Assembly (NCBI RefSeq): GCF_000971975.1
Contig: NZ_LAQO01000047.1
Span: forward strand, 1 to 62,632
Source of the DNA: Paenibacillus algorifonticola
GTDB taxonomy: Bacteria; Bacillota; Bacilli; Paenibacillales; Paenibacillaceae
Length of the DNA stretch: 62,632 bases
Direction: 5' to 3'
Below are positions 44,253 through 54,154 of the stretch, in pieces (position 1 is the first letter of the stretch; each line of letters starts with the position of its first letter). The position numbers and the translations under genes are program-made. The notes below the pieces were generated by a model. That model worked only from the letters and a program-made list of their open reading frames with translations, made no database searches and was not told where the DNA came from.

Positions 44253-44338
44253 AATTCAACTTCTTAAAATCCCGCATATGAAGCTTAAAAAACAGCATAC
44301 TACACCTTTTATGTTTATGATAATTTAAATACACGGGA

Positions 44339-44354
44339 ATGAAAGCGGTGCTAT
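44339..44354 (+). promoter_or_regulatory. Weak cre-like site before the second sugar operon
   Basis: ATGAAAGCGGTGCTAT matches the left half and centre of the CcpA consensus (TGAAAGCG) but not the right half. It lies 60 bases before the start of the binding-protein gene, with TATGATAATTT a few bases upstream as a possible -10. Confidence 0.3.
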
Positions 44355-44414
44355 TTTCATCAGGCACGGTTTATAACGAAAGACGTTCCAGATAAAAGGG
44401 AGGCTTACACACCT

Positions 44415-45764
44415 ATGGCAATGAATAAAAAGGCAATCGCATTATCCATTACAAGCATCATGGCATTCTCGCTCGTTTTGTCCGCATGCGGCAGCACAAA
44501 TTCAGGCTCGACCGAAAACGCAAATTCTGCTGCTCCTGCTTCAAGCGAACCGTGGAAGAAGGAAGTAGCCTTCACCATCGGCTATGCTACCGGCGATCCG
44601 GCTACCAAACAGGCAATGGCGGATGCGGTATCCGCCTTCACCAAAGCCAATCCGAATATCAAAATCAACGATCTCTCCGGGGGCGGTACGGCAGCCTATT
44701 TGGATTGGCTCAAGACGAAGGAAGCGGTGGGGGAATTTCCGGATTTGATCGAAATGCGCGATACCCAATTGTTCGCAGAGGCGGGAAAAATCGCGGAGCT
44801 TCCTCAGGCTTGGCTTGATTTAGTAGCAGACGCACCAACCCTTAATGACAAGCATTATACCGCTCCAATCATTGGCGCTTACCCTCAAGGCATCATTTAC
44901 AGCAAAAAAGCATACGAGAACGCAGGAGTAACGGCCGAGCCGAAAACGTATGATGAGTTTTTAGCCATTCAAGAGCAGCTGAAGACGAGCGGCATCACGC
45001 CATTGACCTTCGGAGGCAAGGATATTTTCCATTGGGGCTTCTGGGTAAACAAGTTTTTCATGGACAATATGCTTGCTGATGATCCGAATTGGAACTCCAA
45101 GCGCACGAAAGGTGAAGTCAGCTTTAGCGATGCGGCTCCCATGCAGGCGATGACGGATTTTACGGAGTTGTTCACTAAAGGGTATGTGGAGAAAGGCTGG
45201 GCGAGTACAGCTGATAATCAAACGGCTTCCATGCTGGTTACCGGCAAAGTGGCGCAGCTGTTTTCAGGGCCTTGGATGTTCGCCCAAATCTCGCAAGCTG
45301 ATCCGAACTTTGATTTCGGCTGGTACCCGGTTCCAGACCGCAAAGGCAGAGTTATTGTAAGCGGCGCGAACAATTTGCAAGGCTGGGCGATTTCAACTGC
45401 GGCCAATGGAGACGCAGATAAGCAAGCTGCAATTACGGAGTTTGTGAAATTCTTCTTCTCGAAGGAGCAATATACGAAGTTCCTGCAGGCGGTTAATGGA
45501 ATTCCGACGACGAAGGAAGCTATCCAATATGAGGCTTCGCCGCAAATGCAGCGCGTGCTGGAAGTGATGGGCGATTCGAATACGGTGAAGTCCATGATGA
45601 TCAACTCCTTCTGGGGCGAAGATCAAATGCCTACGCAATGGAGAAACTGGTTCTACAAGCTCGCTCAAGAGTGGCTGACTAAAGGCGACTTTAGCGCAGA
45701 ATACATGAAAAAAGCCGATGCAGAGTGGGATGCCAACGTTAAGGCAAACGCAGCAGCGAAATAA
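44415..45764 (+). CDS. Sugar ABC transporter substrate-binding lipoprotein
   Basis: A 449-residue family 1 solute-binding lipoprotein. Signal peptide with lipobox LVLSAC (Cys near residue 26), a Ser/Asn/Ala tether, then the binding fold (VAFTIGYATGDPATKQAMAD, GEFPDLIEMRDTQLF, WGFWVNKFFMDNM). Same class as the protein at 7893 but clearly different in sequence. First gene of a six-gene set running to 52708; downstream GH43 and GH88 genes suggest plant-cell-wall or uronate-containing oligosaccharides as cargo. Confidence 0.9.
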   Translation: MAMNKKAIALSITSIMAFSLVLSACGSTNSGSTENANSAAPASSEPWKKEVAFTIGYATGDPATKQAMADAVSAFTKANPNIKINDLSGGGTAAYLDWLKTKEAVGEFPDLIEMRDTQLFAEAGKIAELPQAWLDLVADAPTLNDKHYTAPIIGAYPQGIIYSKKAYENAGVTAEPKTYDEFLAIQEQLKTSGITPLTFGGKDIFHWGFWVNKFFMDNMLADDPNWNSKRTKGEVSFSDAAPMQAMTDFTELFTKGYVEKGWASTADNQTASMLVTGKVAQLFSGPWMFAQISQADPNFDFGWYPVPDRKGRVIVSGANNLQGWAISTAANGDADKQAAITEFVKFFFSKEQYTKFLQAVNGIPTTKEAIQYEASPQMQRVLEVMGDSNTVKSMMINSFWGEDQMPTQWRNWFYKLAQEWLTKGDFSAEYMKKADAEWDANVKANAAAK

Positions 45765-45784
45765 TAGCATGATGCATAAAGGCA

Positions 45785-45807
45785 GAGGCGGCCGATTCGG
45801 CTGCCTC
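45785..45807 (+). promoter_or_regulatory. Intercistronic hairpin after the second binding-protein gene
   Basis: GAGGCGGCCG (45785-45794) pairs with CGGCTGCCTC (45798-45807) over a 3-base loop with one mismatch and no T run. Position and shape parallel the hairpin at 9279-9316; both probably raise binding-protein message over permease message. Confidence 0.5.
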
Positions 45808-45839
45808 CCCTCAAGCATTGGCGCTTTAGGAGTGAGAGT

Positions 45840-46763
45840 GTGGCTAACGCAGAAACTATACCCGTTGCATCCAATGGGGCAGCTAGAAAGAGAAAGCGGT
45901 TTTCTTATTCGGTTCTGTTTATTTTACCGGCCTTTATCCTATATACCTTGTTTGTTATTTATCCGACCTTAAACAGCGTGAATCTCAGCTTTACGAGCTG
46001 GGATGGCGTCAGTGATCACATACGCTACATCGGCTTTGATAATTTTGTGGAAATGTTCCAGAGTGAAAGGGTTTATAACGCGCTTAAAAATACGTTGATT
46101 TTGTCCATAACATTAGTTGTTCTTGAGAATATCTTGGCCCTTATATTGGCGATCCTCGTGGATCAGGTGCGTTGGTGCAAAAGCTTGTTCCGGAGCATAT
46201 TTTATTTTCCTGTATTGCTTAGCGGTATCGTGATGGGTTTCGTATGGACGATTATTTTCAACTTTAACTTTGGAGTGATCTCCCAGGTGCTGGACAAGGT
46301 GGGGCTAAGTGATTGGAAAATAGACTGGCTGGGCGATCCGGATTACGCGCTGCTGGCCATTATCATCACCACCGTCTGGAAGGGCTCGGGCTACTATATG
46401 ATTATTTATTTGGCGGGGCTTCAGGGAATACCGCCAGAGCTTAACGAGGCGGCTTCGATTGACGGTGCTAGCCGTTGGCAGAAGTTTCGACACATTACGT
46501 TCCCCCTTCTGGCAAGCGCGATGACGGTCAGCGTGATGTTATCCATGATCGGCGCTCTGAAAATATTCGACCAAATTGCAGTCATGACGGACGGAGGACC
46601 TGGTTTTGCAACAGAAACTTTGACCTACATTGTCTACAAGGTAGGCTTCGGCGAGCTCCGGCAAGGCTATGGAACCGCGTTGTCGCTTATGCTGTTCGTC
46701 TTGATTTTAATGGTGTCCCTCATTCAAGTTAAGTTTTTGCGGAAACGGGAGGTGCAGATGTAA
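45840..46763 (+). CDS. Sugar ABC transporter permease (MalF-type)
   Basis: A 307-residue permease with six predicted helices (first FSYSVLFILPAFILYTLFVIY, noted from its ends) and the EAA loop ELNEAASIDGASRWQKFRHI. The start is GTG (45840-45842) after AGGAGTGAG. It pairs with the next permease, one base downstream. Confidence 0.9.
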   Translation: MANAETIPVASNGAARKRKRFSYSVLFILPAFILYTLFVIYPTLNSVNLSFTSWDGVSDHIRYIGFDNFVEMFQSERVYNALKNTLILSITLVVLENILALILAILVDQVRWCKSLFRSIFYFPVLLSGIVMGFVWTIIFNFNFGVISQVLDKVGLSDWKIDWLGDPDYALLAIIITTVWKGSGYYMIIYLAGLQGIPPELNEAASIDGASRWQKFRHITFPLLASAMTVSVMLSMIGALKIFDQIAVMTDGGPGFATETLTYIVYKVGFGELRQGYGTALSLMLFVLILMVSLIQVKFLRKREVQM

Positions 46764-46764
46764 G

Positions 46765-47592
46765 ATGGTCAAGGTTAAGCTTCGCATTGAAATTCTGTTT
46801 TTAATTTCGGCTATCGTACTGGCGGTCTTCTTTTTCTTCCCTGTTTTTTTAAGCTTGATTTCGGCTTTCAAAACAAATGGGGAAATTTTGCGGGATGCAC
46901 TGTCCCTTCCTTCGAGCTTATATTTGGACAGCTTTAAGTATTTGCTTACAGAGACAGACTTTCCGAGAGCTATGCTGAACAGCCTGATTCTGACCGTTGT
47001 TTCAATTGTGTGTATGATTGCCATCATTCCGATGGCTGCTTATGCAATAGAGCGTACTGGGAAAAAATGGACAAACTATGTTTACGTCTATTTTTTGGCA
47101 GGAATGATGATTCCTTTTCAAGTTTACATGATTCCGTTGTTCAAAGAAATGAAAACGCTGGGCCTCTACGGTTCATTGACGGCTCCGATTCTGATTTATA
47201 TTTCCGGTTCGGTTGGTATGGGCGTTTTGCTCTATACAAGCTTTATTAAGGGTATTCCTGCTGAGATTGAGGAAGCCGCAGCCATAGACGGATGCTCAAG
47301 GGTGAGGACGTTCTGGCAGATTGTATTCCCGCTTCTGGGACCGTGCACCGCAAGTATGGTTGTGCTTCAGGGACTTGGAATTTGGAATGATTTCCTGATG
47401 CCGAGTCTGGTGCTTCATTCGGATCAGCGGACGCTGATCGTAGAGATTTTCAATTTTGTGGGAGAGCTTGCCTCGCAGTGGGATTTGGTGTTCGCAGGTA
47501 CGACAATGTCGATTGTTCCCGTCCTTATTGCTTTTATCGCCCTGCAGAAGTACTTCGTAAAAGGGATCGCCGCAGGTGCAACTAAAGGCTAG
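46765..47592 (+). CDS. Sugar ABC transporter permease (MalG-type)
   Basis: A 275-residue membrane protein with six predicted helices and the EAA loop EIEEAAAIDGCSRVRTFWQ. The tail KYFVKGIAAGATKG is typical of MalG-like permeases. The ATG at 46765 follows GGGAGGTG inside the end of the preceding gene. Confidence 0.9.
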   Translation: MVKVKLRIEILFLISAIVLAVFFFFPVFLSLISAFKTNGEILRDALSLPSSLYLDSFKYLLTETDFPRAMLNSLILTVVSIVCMIAIIPMAAYAIERTGKKWTNYVYVYFLAGMMIPFQVYMIPLFKEMKTLGLYGSLTAPILIYISGSVGMGVLLYTSFIKGIPAEIEEAAAIDGCSRVRTFWQIVFPLLGPCTASMVVLQGLGIWNDFLMPSLVLHSDQRTLIVEIFNFVGELASQWDLVFAGTTMSIVPVLIAFIALQKYFVKGIAAGATKG

Positions 47593-47599
47593 CAACCCA

Positions 47600-47630
47600 G
47601 CCGCTCCTGGCATTCAGGTGCGGCTTTTCT
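47600..47630 (+). terminator. Hairpin between permease and GH43 genes
   Basis: AGCCGC (47600-47605) pairs with GCGGCT (47620-47625), followed by TTTTCT. A short stem with a 14-base loop; probably a partial terminator that lowers expression of downstream genes rather than ending the operon. Confidence 0.45.
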
Positions 47631-47686
47631 CCGCCGTTTATGCGCCATTCATAATAATTATTGAAAATCGGGAGGGGTTCGGTACG

Positions 47687-49258
47687 ATGATACAAAATCC
47701 AATAATACGCGGCTTTAATCCAGATGCTTCAGCCATCAGGGTGGGGGAGGATTATTATATTGCGACATCCACCTTCGAGTGGTTTCCAGGGGTAGTCATT
47801 CATCATTCCAAGGATCTCGTCCATTGGCGGCCGTTAACTCGTGTATTGACCCGCGAAAGCCAACTGAATTTAGCAGGGGTTCCGAGCTCTGGCGGCATTT
47901 GGGCCCCGTCCCTTAGTTATGATGAGGGAAGCTACTATCTATGCTTTACTAATGTGGTTGGCCGCAAAGGCGTATTCAAGGATCTTCATAATTATGTCAT
48001 TTCAGCTCCATCGATAGAAGGGCCATGGTCTGAGCCCGTTTATCTCAATTCAAGCGGCTTTGATCATTTCCTGTTCCATGATACGGACGGGAAAAAATAT
48101 TTGTTTAATATGCAGTGGGATTTTCGGAAAGGCAAAAGCCGGTTTGCTGGCATCATTATGCAGGAGTTTGATCCAGACGAGCAGAAGCTGACAGGATCGG
48201 TAAAGCTTGTTACCAGAGGAACGGATATTGGCGTTACGGAAGGGCCGATGGTATACAAAAAGGATGGCTATTACTATCTGCTGGTAGCGGAAGGAGGTAC
48301 AGGCATCAATCATGCGGCGACACTGCTTCGCTCCAGATCAGTAGAAGGACCTTATGAGCTTGATCCTGACTATCCGGTTATGACTGCGAAGGGGCATCCG
48401 GAGCATCCGCTGCAGAAGGCGGGGCATGGCTCTCTTATCGAGACTCAGAACGGTGAATGGTATATGGTGCATATATGCAGCAGGCAGCTGCCAGACGGCA
48501 GCGGATTAAGTCCGCTTGGCCGGGAAACCGCGATTCAGAAAATGGCATGGACCGAGGATGGCTGGCTTCGGCTGGCCTCGGGCGGAAAGCTGCCTGCGCT
48601 TCATGTACCCGTACCGGCGCTTCCTCTGCATCCTTTCCCTAAGGAGCCCGAGCGGGATGATTTCGATAGATCGGAGCTTAGCGTCCACTGGCATACACTC
48701 CGTACGCCGGCGGATCCGTCATGGCTAAGTCTGACGCAGCGTCCAGGGTATTTGCGTCTATGGGGGAGGGAATCCTTATATTCTCTGCATCGGCAAAGCA
48801 TGGTGGCACGGCGCATCCAAAGCTTTCGCTGCGAGATGGAAACCTGCATGGAGTTTGAGCCCGCTAGCTTCAATCAGATGGCAGGGCTCGTGCTGTATTA
48901 TGACGATCAGGATCATTATTATTTGCGGATCAGTCATGATGAGGAGATCGGCAAGCATTTGACCGTGATCATTAGCGATCAGGGGCAATATGATGAGCGC
49001 GAATCGGAACCTATTAACGGCTGGCAGCGAATCTATTTGAAGGCGGCAATTGACATGGATAAGCTGCGCTTCAGCTTCTCGCCAGACGGCATAAAATGGC
49101 AAACGATCGGCCCGGCCTTGTATACAGGATTGCTTGCCGACGAATACAAGAGCAAGCTGTCCTTTACAGGAGCCTTTGCGGGCTTGTGCGCGCAGGACTT
49201 AAATGGGACCAAGCTGCAAGCGGACTTTGATTACTTTATTTATCGGGAGTACAGTTAA
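47687..49258 (+). CDS. GH43 beta-xylosidase/arabinofuranosidase
   Basis: A 523-residue cytosolic glycosidase (no signal peptide). The five-blade propeller shows all three acidic residues: base Asp13 in GFNPDAS, pKa-modulating Asp126 in SGFDHFLFHD, acid Glu185 in GVTEGPMVYK. A C-terminal beta-sandwich (about 330-520, with FEPASFNQMAGLVLYY and HYYLRIS) matches the GH43_C2 domain of XynB-type xylosidases. It would split imported xylo-oligosaccharides. The ATG at 47687 follows GGGAGGGG; an upstream in-frame ATG at 47576 overlaps the permease gene and adds no family sequence. Confidence 0.91.
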   Translation: MIQNPIIRGFNPDASAIRVGEDYYIATSTFEWFPGVVIHHSKDLVHWRPLTRVLTRESQLNLAGVPSSGGIWAPSLSYDEGSYYLCFTNVVGRKGVFKDLHNYVISAPSIEGPWSEPVYLNSSGFDHFLFHDTDGKKYLFNMQWDFRKGKSRFAGIIMQEFDPDEQKLTGSVKLVTRGTDIGVTEGPMVYKKDGYYYLLVAEGGTGINHAATLLRSRSVEGPYELDPDYPVMTAKGHPEHPLQKAGHGSLIETQNGEWYMVHICSRQLPDGSGLSPLGRETAIQKMAWTEDGWLRLASGGKLPALHVPVPALPLHPFPKEPERDDFDRSELSVHWHTLRTPADPSWLSLTQRPGYLRLWGRESLYSLHRQSMVARRIQSFRCEMETCMEFEPASFNQMAGLVLYYDDQDHYYLRISHDEEIGKHLTVIISDQGQYDERESEPINGWQRIYLKAAIDMDKLRFSFSPDGIKWQTIGPALYTGLLADEYKSKLSFTGAFAGLCAQDLNGTKLQADFDYFIYREYS

Positions 49259-49353
49259 GCACTCTGATAGGCATGAAAACCGTTGAATGTTATGATAGGA
49301 AGCGAGAGCTGTTGTTTCACTTGCAGCGCGATAATGAAGGAGGAGAGCTGTCG

Positions 49354-51135
49354 TTGAATGCTTTCAAGCTGAACAGATTGCGGAAAAGTATTTTTGCTAA
49401 ATTCGCGCTTTCCTTCATTATTGCTGGTCTAGTACCGTTGCTGGCAGTAAGCTTCTTCTCGCTCAATACGTTCGGCAATTACATGGAGCGTTATTCCATC
49501 AATAACTTTGAGCAAATGGTGATGAATGCGGGCAATAATGTAGATGCGCTTTATACGAAATATAATACTATTTCAAAGCTGATGTATTCCTACGGCCAGC
49601 AGGAGGGCTACGGGCAATTGGCGAAACGGCTCGCCGAGGGTGCTCCTGACAACGATTATCAAATTATAGCGTCAGTGGATGAACTGCTCCAGACTGTAGT
49701 GGCCACGGATGTTCATATTCGCAGCGCTGTGTTTGTTTTTCCGGACGGCAGCTACCGGGATATGAACCGGACAGGAAGCCGGATTGACTTCCGCTATGCC
49801 TTTCCGCTGCCAGAATGGAAGACGGCGCTTATAGAAAATCCGAACCAGCTGGTGATGATGCCAACGCATCATCAGGATTATTATTTGAATTCGGGAACGA
49901 CCGTTTTGACTTTTGCACGCAATTTGATCGACGTGGTCGGCAGTGCCGGGCTGGACGGGAAGGTTGCGGGCAGTTTGTATATGGACATTGCCTTGGATGC
50001 ATTTGAGGAAATTTTTCAACGCCTCACCATTGATTCTCACGATGGCATGTATGTCGTTGACGAGAACGGCTGGATTTTGTTCAGCAATAAAAAAGAGAGA
50101 ATCGGACAGAGTTTTCAAACATCGGCTTCAAACGAACATCAATATGTGATACAGAATCTTCCTAATTCGGGCTGGCATGTGATCGGCGAGGTGAACAAGG
50201 AAGAATTGCTCAGCAAGATTAACGGAACTAAAAGCACGATCACCATTGTCATCCTGCTCTCCATCATCTCTCTGGTTATCGTAGCCGTCTGGTTTTCCAA
50301 TAATTTGTCTAACCCGATTCGTGTAATTATCCAACATATGGCTAAAGTGGAGTCCGGAGATTTCGATACGCGGGTCCAGATCAGAAGTCCCAACGAAATA
50401 GGCATGCTTGCCCGCGGCTTCAACCGAATGTCGGACCGGCTAAAAAGCTATATTGACGAGGTTTTTGTGGCCCAAATTAAACAGAAGCAGGCCGAGCTGA
50501 CAGCTTTGAAAAGTCAGATTCGACCTCACTATCTTTACAATACGCTGGAAGTAATCCGGATGAGCGCAGTAGCCAATGACGATGATGAGGTTGCGGATAT
50601 GATTCTCGCCCTTTCCCGCCAATTGAAATATGTGCTGGATTATGGAGAGGAAACCGTCACCTTGCTTGATGAAAAAACAAACATTGAGCAATATTTTAAA
50701 CTGATGGAGCTGCGCTACGGCGAGCATCGGCTTGCTATGGATATTCGAATCAAGGGTGAGCTTCTGGGCTGCCAGCTGCCGAAGCTATCTATTCAACCCT
50801 TAGTGGAAAATGCGATTTATCACGGCATTATGCCTAAGACAAGCAAAGGGACCATTCGGATTTCCGCAGAAATGGCCAAAGGCCGGCTGGTCATAACGGT
50901 TGATGATGACGGGATCGGTATGGATAGTGAGAAGCTGGAGCAGCTGAGGGGCAAGCTGCAGGGGAATATCCCATTGGAGCAGGGAAATGGCGGCATCGGC
51001 ATTAAAAATGTGCATGATCGGCTTGCTGCGCTGTATGGGGCTGAATACGGCGTTCATATTAATAGCACGCAAAATATAGGGACTTCCATCCGGTTGTATC
51101 TTCCTTACCAAGAGAGGGTGCTGGGCAATGATTAA
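49354..51135 (+). CDS. Sensor histidine kinase (YesM-like)
   Basis: A 593-residue membrane kinase: helix at about 14-36, extracellular sensor domain, second helix at about 295-317 (STITIVILLSIISLVIVAVW), HAMP, the phospho-acceptor motif SQIRPHYLYNTL with His392, and HATPase with SIQPLVENAIYHG. The TTG at 49354 is chosen because AAGGAGG lies about 8-9 bases upstream; an in-frame ATG at 49273 lacks a clear ribosome site and adds a charged tail. It pairs with the regulator that overlaps it and probably senses sugar outside the cell. Confidence 0.88.
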   Translation: MNAFKLNRLRKSIFAKFALSFIIAGLVPLLAVSFFSLNTFGNYMERYSINNFEQMVMNAGNNVDALYTKYNTISKLMYSYGQQEGYGQLAKRLAEGAPDNDYQIIASVDELLQTVVATDVHIRSAVFVFPDGSYRDMNRTGSRIDFRYAFPLPEWKTALIENPNQLVMMPTHHQDYYLNSGTTVLTFARNLIDVVGSAGLDGKVAGSLYMDIALDAFEEIFQRLTIDSHDGMYVVDENGWILFSNKKERIGQSFQTSASNEHQYVIQNLPNSGWHVIGEVNKEELLSKINGTKSTITIVILLSIISLVIVAVWFSNNLSNPIRVIIQHMAKVESGDFDTRVQIRSPNEIGMLARGFNRMSDRLKSYIDEVFVAQIKQKQAELTALKSQIRPHYLYNTLEVIRMSAVANDDDEVADMILALSRQLKYVLDYGEETVTLLDEKTNIEQYFKLMELRYGEHRLAMDIRIKGELLGCQLPKLSIQPLVENAIYHGIMPKTSKGTIRISAEMAKGRLVITVDDDGIGMDSEKLEQLRGKLQGNIPLEQGNGGIGIKNVHDRLAALYGAEYGVHINSTQNIGTSIRLYLPYQERVLGND

Positions 51136-52708
51136 TGCGATTTTGGCGGATGACGAGCCTATCATTATCAGGGGGCTAAAAAAGCTGCTTCCATGGGAAG
51201 AGCTTGGCATTCGGATAATTGGAGAGGCATGGACCGGCCGAGGCCTCATCGAACTGGTGCAAAAGGAAGGTCCATCACTTGTCATTACCGATATCAGCAT
51301 GCCGGACGGTACGGGAATCGATGTGCTGAAGGCAATCAGCCGCTTAGGCTGCAAAACGAAAGTTATTTTTATTAGTGCTTATCAGGAATTTTCTTATGCG
51401 AAGGAGGCATTGGCGCTTGGAGCAGTCGACTATTTGGTAAAGCCGATAGAGAAGGAGCTGCTGCTTTCGGCTGTTAAACGCGCCTTGTCCCTGCTGAAAG
51501 AAGAGTCCGAAGATCTCCAATTTAAAAATAAACTCGCTCTCTACGAGCACAAGGATCGTAAAACTCAGCTAGAGGAGCTATTCGATTGTCTGATTGACGG
51601 GGACATCCGCAAGAAGGAGGCGGAGGAGAAGCTGCGCATGCTGGATTCAGGATGCGATTTTGATTTCTTTACCGTCATGCTGCTGGAGCCCGAGCTGCAC
51701 AAGACGGATGCTCGTTGGGGGGAGCATGAGAAGCGCCTTCTCCTTTTTGCGGTAAGCAATATGGCAGAGGAGCTGATGTCGTGCGATTTTGCAGGCGTCC
51801 TTGTCCGAAGGGGAGACCGGATCTGTGCCGTTATAAACCATAAAGAGGAAGCCCCGATTAAAGCTCTTGCGCTAGAGATCGTCATGCATGCAGCGAGCTT
51901 TCTAAAAATAACTTTGTCGGCAGGAATCGGTCAGGAGCAGCCGGGAGCCGAAGGCATTAGAAGCACCTATCAAACGGCGACCGAAGCGTTGAATCGGATT
52001 TTTTTTACGGATGGCGGAAAGGTCGTGTGCTGGTCGGAGGAGGACTGGGAAAGCTGCGTATCGGCGAGAGAGCTTGGCGAAGCGAGAAATAAAGTTCTGC
52101 AAACTTTTCTGAAAAGAGATCGGGAGCTTATGCATGCTGCATGCCAAGCGTTACTTGAGAAGATCGAGGGCCACTCCGGCGGCAGCAGAGAAAAGACGAT
52201 TTTGGCCGCCTACGGGACCATCACGGAATGGGCTGGGGGCCTAGCGGAAATTGGTATCGTTCTGGATGAAACAGAGCTCCAGCTGCATTTGAATGCGATG
52301 CAGAGCTTCACTAAATACGAGCAAATCAAGGCGTACATCCGGGAAATCGCAGCTGGCATTTTCCAGCGTCTGGAGCCGGCAGGGAAGGATACCCAGCAGC
52401 TAAAAACCGTAAAGGATTATATTGAAAATCATTATATGGACAACATTACGCTAGAAGGGGTCGCCTCCAAAATATTTATGAATCCCTATTATTTCAGCAG
52501 CTTCTTCAAGAAGCATACCCGTATGAACTTTAAGCAGTACTTGACCGAGGTCCGCATGAAACAGGCTGTTAAGCTCCTCCTGCAAACCGATATGATGGTC
52601 TATCAGATCGCTGAGGAGGTAGGCTATAACAACGCCAGACAGTTTAGCGATATGTTCAAAAAGCATTACGGGAAGCTGCCGCAGGAATTTAGAAACATGG
52701 CGACATAA
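51128..52708 (+). CDS. AraC-type response regulator (YesN-like)
   Basis: A 526-residue regulator with a receiver domain (ADDEP, phospho-acceptor Asp55 in VITDISMPDGTG, Lys in LVKPIEK), a long middle region, and a C-terminal AraC double helix-turn-helix (about 420-520: DNITLEGVASKIFMNPYYFS, YNNARQFSDMFKKHYGKLP). Overlaps the kinase by 8 bases. Likely activates the operon starting at 44415 and perhaps the GH88 gene at 53003. Confidence 0.92.
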   Translation: MINAILADDEPIIIRGLKKLLPWEELGIRIIGEAWTGRGLIELVQKEGPSLVITDISMPDGTGIDVLKAISRLGCKTKVIFISAYQEFSYAKEALALGAVDYLVKPIEKELLLSAVKRALSLLKEESEDLQFKNKLALYEHKDRKTQLEELFDCLIDGDIRKKEAEEKLRMLDSGCDFDFFTVMLLEPELHKTDARWGEHEKRLLLFAVSNMAEELMSCDFAGVLVRRGDRICAVINHKEEAPIKALALEIVMHAASFLKITLSAGIGQEQPGAEGIRSTYQTATEALNRIFFTDGGKVVCWSEEDWESCVSARELGEARNKVLQTFLKRDRELMHAACQALLEKIEGHSGGSREKTILAAYGTITEWAGGLAEIGIVLDETELQLHLNAMQSFTKYEQIKAYIREIAAGIFQRLEPAGKDTQQLKTVKDYIENHYMDNITLEGVASKIFMNPYYFSSFFKKHTRMNFKQYLTEVRMKQAVKLLLQTDMMVYQIAEEVGYNNARQFSDMFKKHYGKLPQEFRNMAT

Positions 52709-52712
52709 AAGA

Positions 52713-52760
52713 AAAGGCTGCAGATGAGGGCGAGAAATGGCCGCATCTGCAGCCTTTTTT
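52713..52760 (+). terminator. Strong terminator of the second sugar operon
   Basis: AAAGGCTGCAGATG (52713-52726) pairs perfectly with CATCTGCAGCCTTT (52744-52757), followed by T. It ends the ABC/GH43/two-component operon. Confidence 0.9.
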
Positions 52761-52933
52761 GCGTAACAGGCGCTATTTGTTTTTCTCGCATGGACAGGCG
52801 GCGGAATACGGCATCCCCAGAGCTGGCGCAAGGCGTCATGCCACAAATCGAGCGCGATCATGCTGCGGCAGCAAAGTGCAATAAAGAAACATTTTTAGCT
52901 GTTATACGGAAACTTTTGCAGGTAATGAAACAC

Positions 52934-52961
52934 TATAATGAGAACAATGAAAGCGTTTAAA
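52934..52961 (+). promoter_or_regulatory. -10 box and cre site of the GH88 gene
   Basis: TATAAT (52934-52939) is followed by ATGAAAGCGTTTAAA (52947-52961), which fits the cre consensus apart from the last C. A repressor bound here would cover the transcription start. No convincing -35 is visible. Catabolite repression of the downstream hydrolase is inferred. Confidence 0.6.
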
Positions 52962-53002
52962 GCGTCATGCAAATATACGAAATGAAGGAAGGTAATTGAA
53001 GA

Positions 53003-54154
53003 ATGATACCGGAAAATGAGCAGGAATGGCTGAACGCAGCCATCAGCAGGCTGACTGTGAAAATGGAATGGGTCAGTGAAAAATCGAAACATAAAATCCC
53101 TTATACAACTGTAAACGGTACGCATGATGACCGCGCTGCTGTAAATCCGAGTGGTGCAGAGGCGGATGGCATCAACTGGTGGACGAATGGCTTCTGGGGC
53201 GGCATGATGTGGCTCATGCATCACGAGACCGGCAATGAAAAATACAAAGCAATCGCTGCCATTTCGGAGGAAAAGCTGGATCGCTGCTTCGAGGAATTTT
53301 ATGGCCTGCACCATGATGTCGGATTTATGTGGCTTCCAACCAGCGTGGCTAATTATAGAGTGACCAAAAATCCTGCTTCGCGCAAGCGCGCCTTGCATGC
53401 AGCGAATCTGCTGGCCGGACGGTTTAATTTGGCAGGAGGCTTTATCCGGGCGTGGAACGATTTGGAGGAAGGCGACACGAGAGGCTGGGCGATCATCGAC
53501 TGCATGTTGAATATTCCGCTTCTCTACTGGGCTTCGGAAGAAACTGGAGATCCCCGCTTTAAGCAAATCGCGATGAAGCATGCCGATACGGCGATTGATG
53601 CCTTTGTTAGATCGGATGGCTCGGTCAATCATATTGTGGAGTTTGATCCGGAGCACGGCGGAGTTGTTCGGACATATGGAGGTCAAGGGTATGAGGAAGA
53701 CTCCTCTTGGACGAGAGGTCAGGCATGGGGTTTGTACGGGTTTATGATGAGCTATATTCATACGCAGAAGGATGAATATTTGCAGACGGCAAAACGCATC
53801 GCGCATTATTTTATTGCAAATATGCCAGAGAACGGCATTATTCCGGTCGATTTCAGACAGCCGGCGGAACGGAGGCTGGAGGATGATACAGCAGCCGCGA
53901 TTGCAGCATGCGGGTTGCTTGAAGTCGCCAAGGCGGTGGGCAAGCACGAGCAGCGCCTTTATGCGGATGCGGCGGTTAAACTGCTCAAAGCCGTCGACAA
54001 ACGCAGCGATTGGTCGCAGGCGTCAGACGGAATCATTCAATACGGTTCGGGGGCGTATCATACGCCGGCACACCACCATACCATCATCTATGGCGATTAT
54101 TATTTCATGGAAGCTATTTTTAAGCTGAAGGGCAATGACCTGTATCTTTGGTAG
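53003..54154 (+). CDS. GH88 unsaturated glucuronyl hydrolase
   Basis: A 383-residue cytosolic enzyme that removes the unsaturated uronate left by polysaccharide lyases. The (alpha/alpha)6 barrel motifs are present: DGINWWTNGFWGGMMWLMH (split by family into two helices), HHDVGFMW with Asp105 and WAIIDCMLN with Asp166. The 61-residue spacing of these aspartates equals that of D88 and D149 in Bacillus sp. GL1 UGL. C-terminal AYHTPAHHHTIIYGDYYFMEA is typical of the family. The ribosome site is GAAGGAAGG before the ATG. It is a single gene with its own cre-bearing promoter. Confidence 0.93.
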   Translation: MIPENEQEWLNAAISRLTVKMEWVSEKSKHKIPYTTVNGTHDDRAAVNPSGAEADGINWWTNGFWGGMMWLMHHETGNEKYKAIAAISEEKLDRCFEEFYGLHHDVGFMWLPTSVANYRVTKNPASRKRALHAANLLAGRFNLAGGFIRAWNDLEEGDTRGWAIIDCMLNIPLLYWASEETGDPRFKQIAMKHADTAIDAFVRSDGSVNHIVEFDPEHGGVVRTYGGQGYEEDSSWTRGQAWGLYGFMMSYIHTQKDEYLQTAKRIAHYFIANMPENGIIPVDFRQPAERRLEDDTAAAIAACGLLEVAKAVGKHEQRLYADAAVKLLKAVDKRSDWSQASDGIIQYGSGAYHTPAHHHTIIYGDYYFMEAIFKLKGNDLYLW

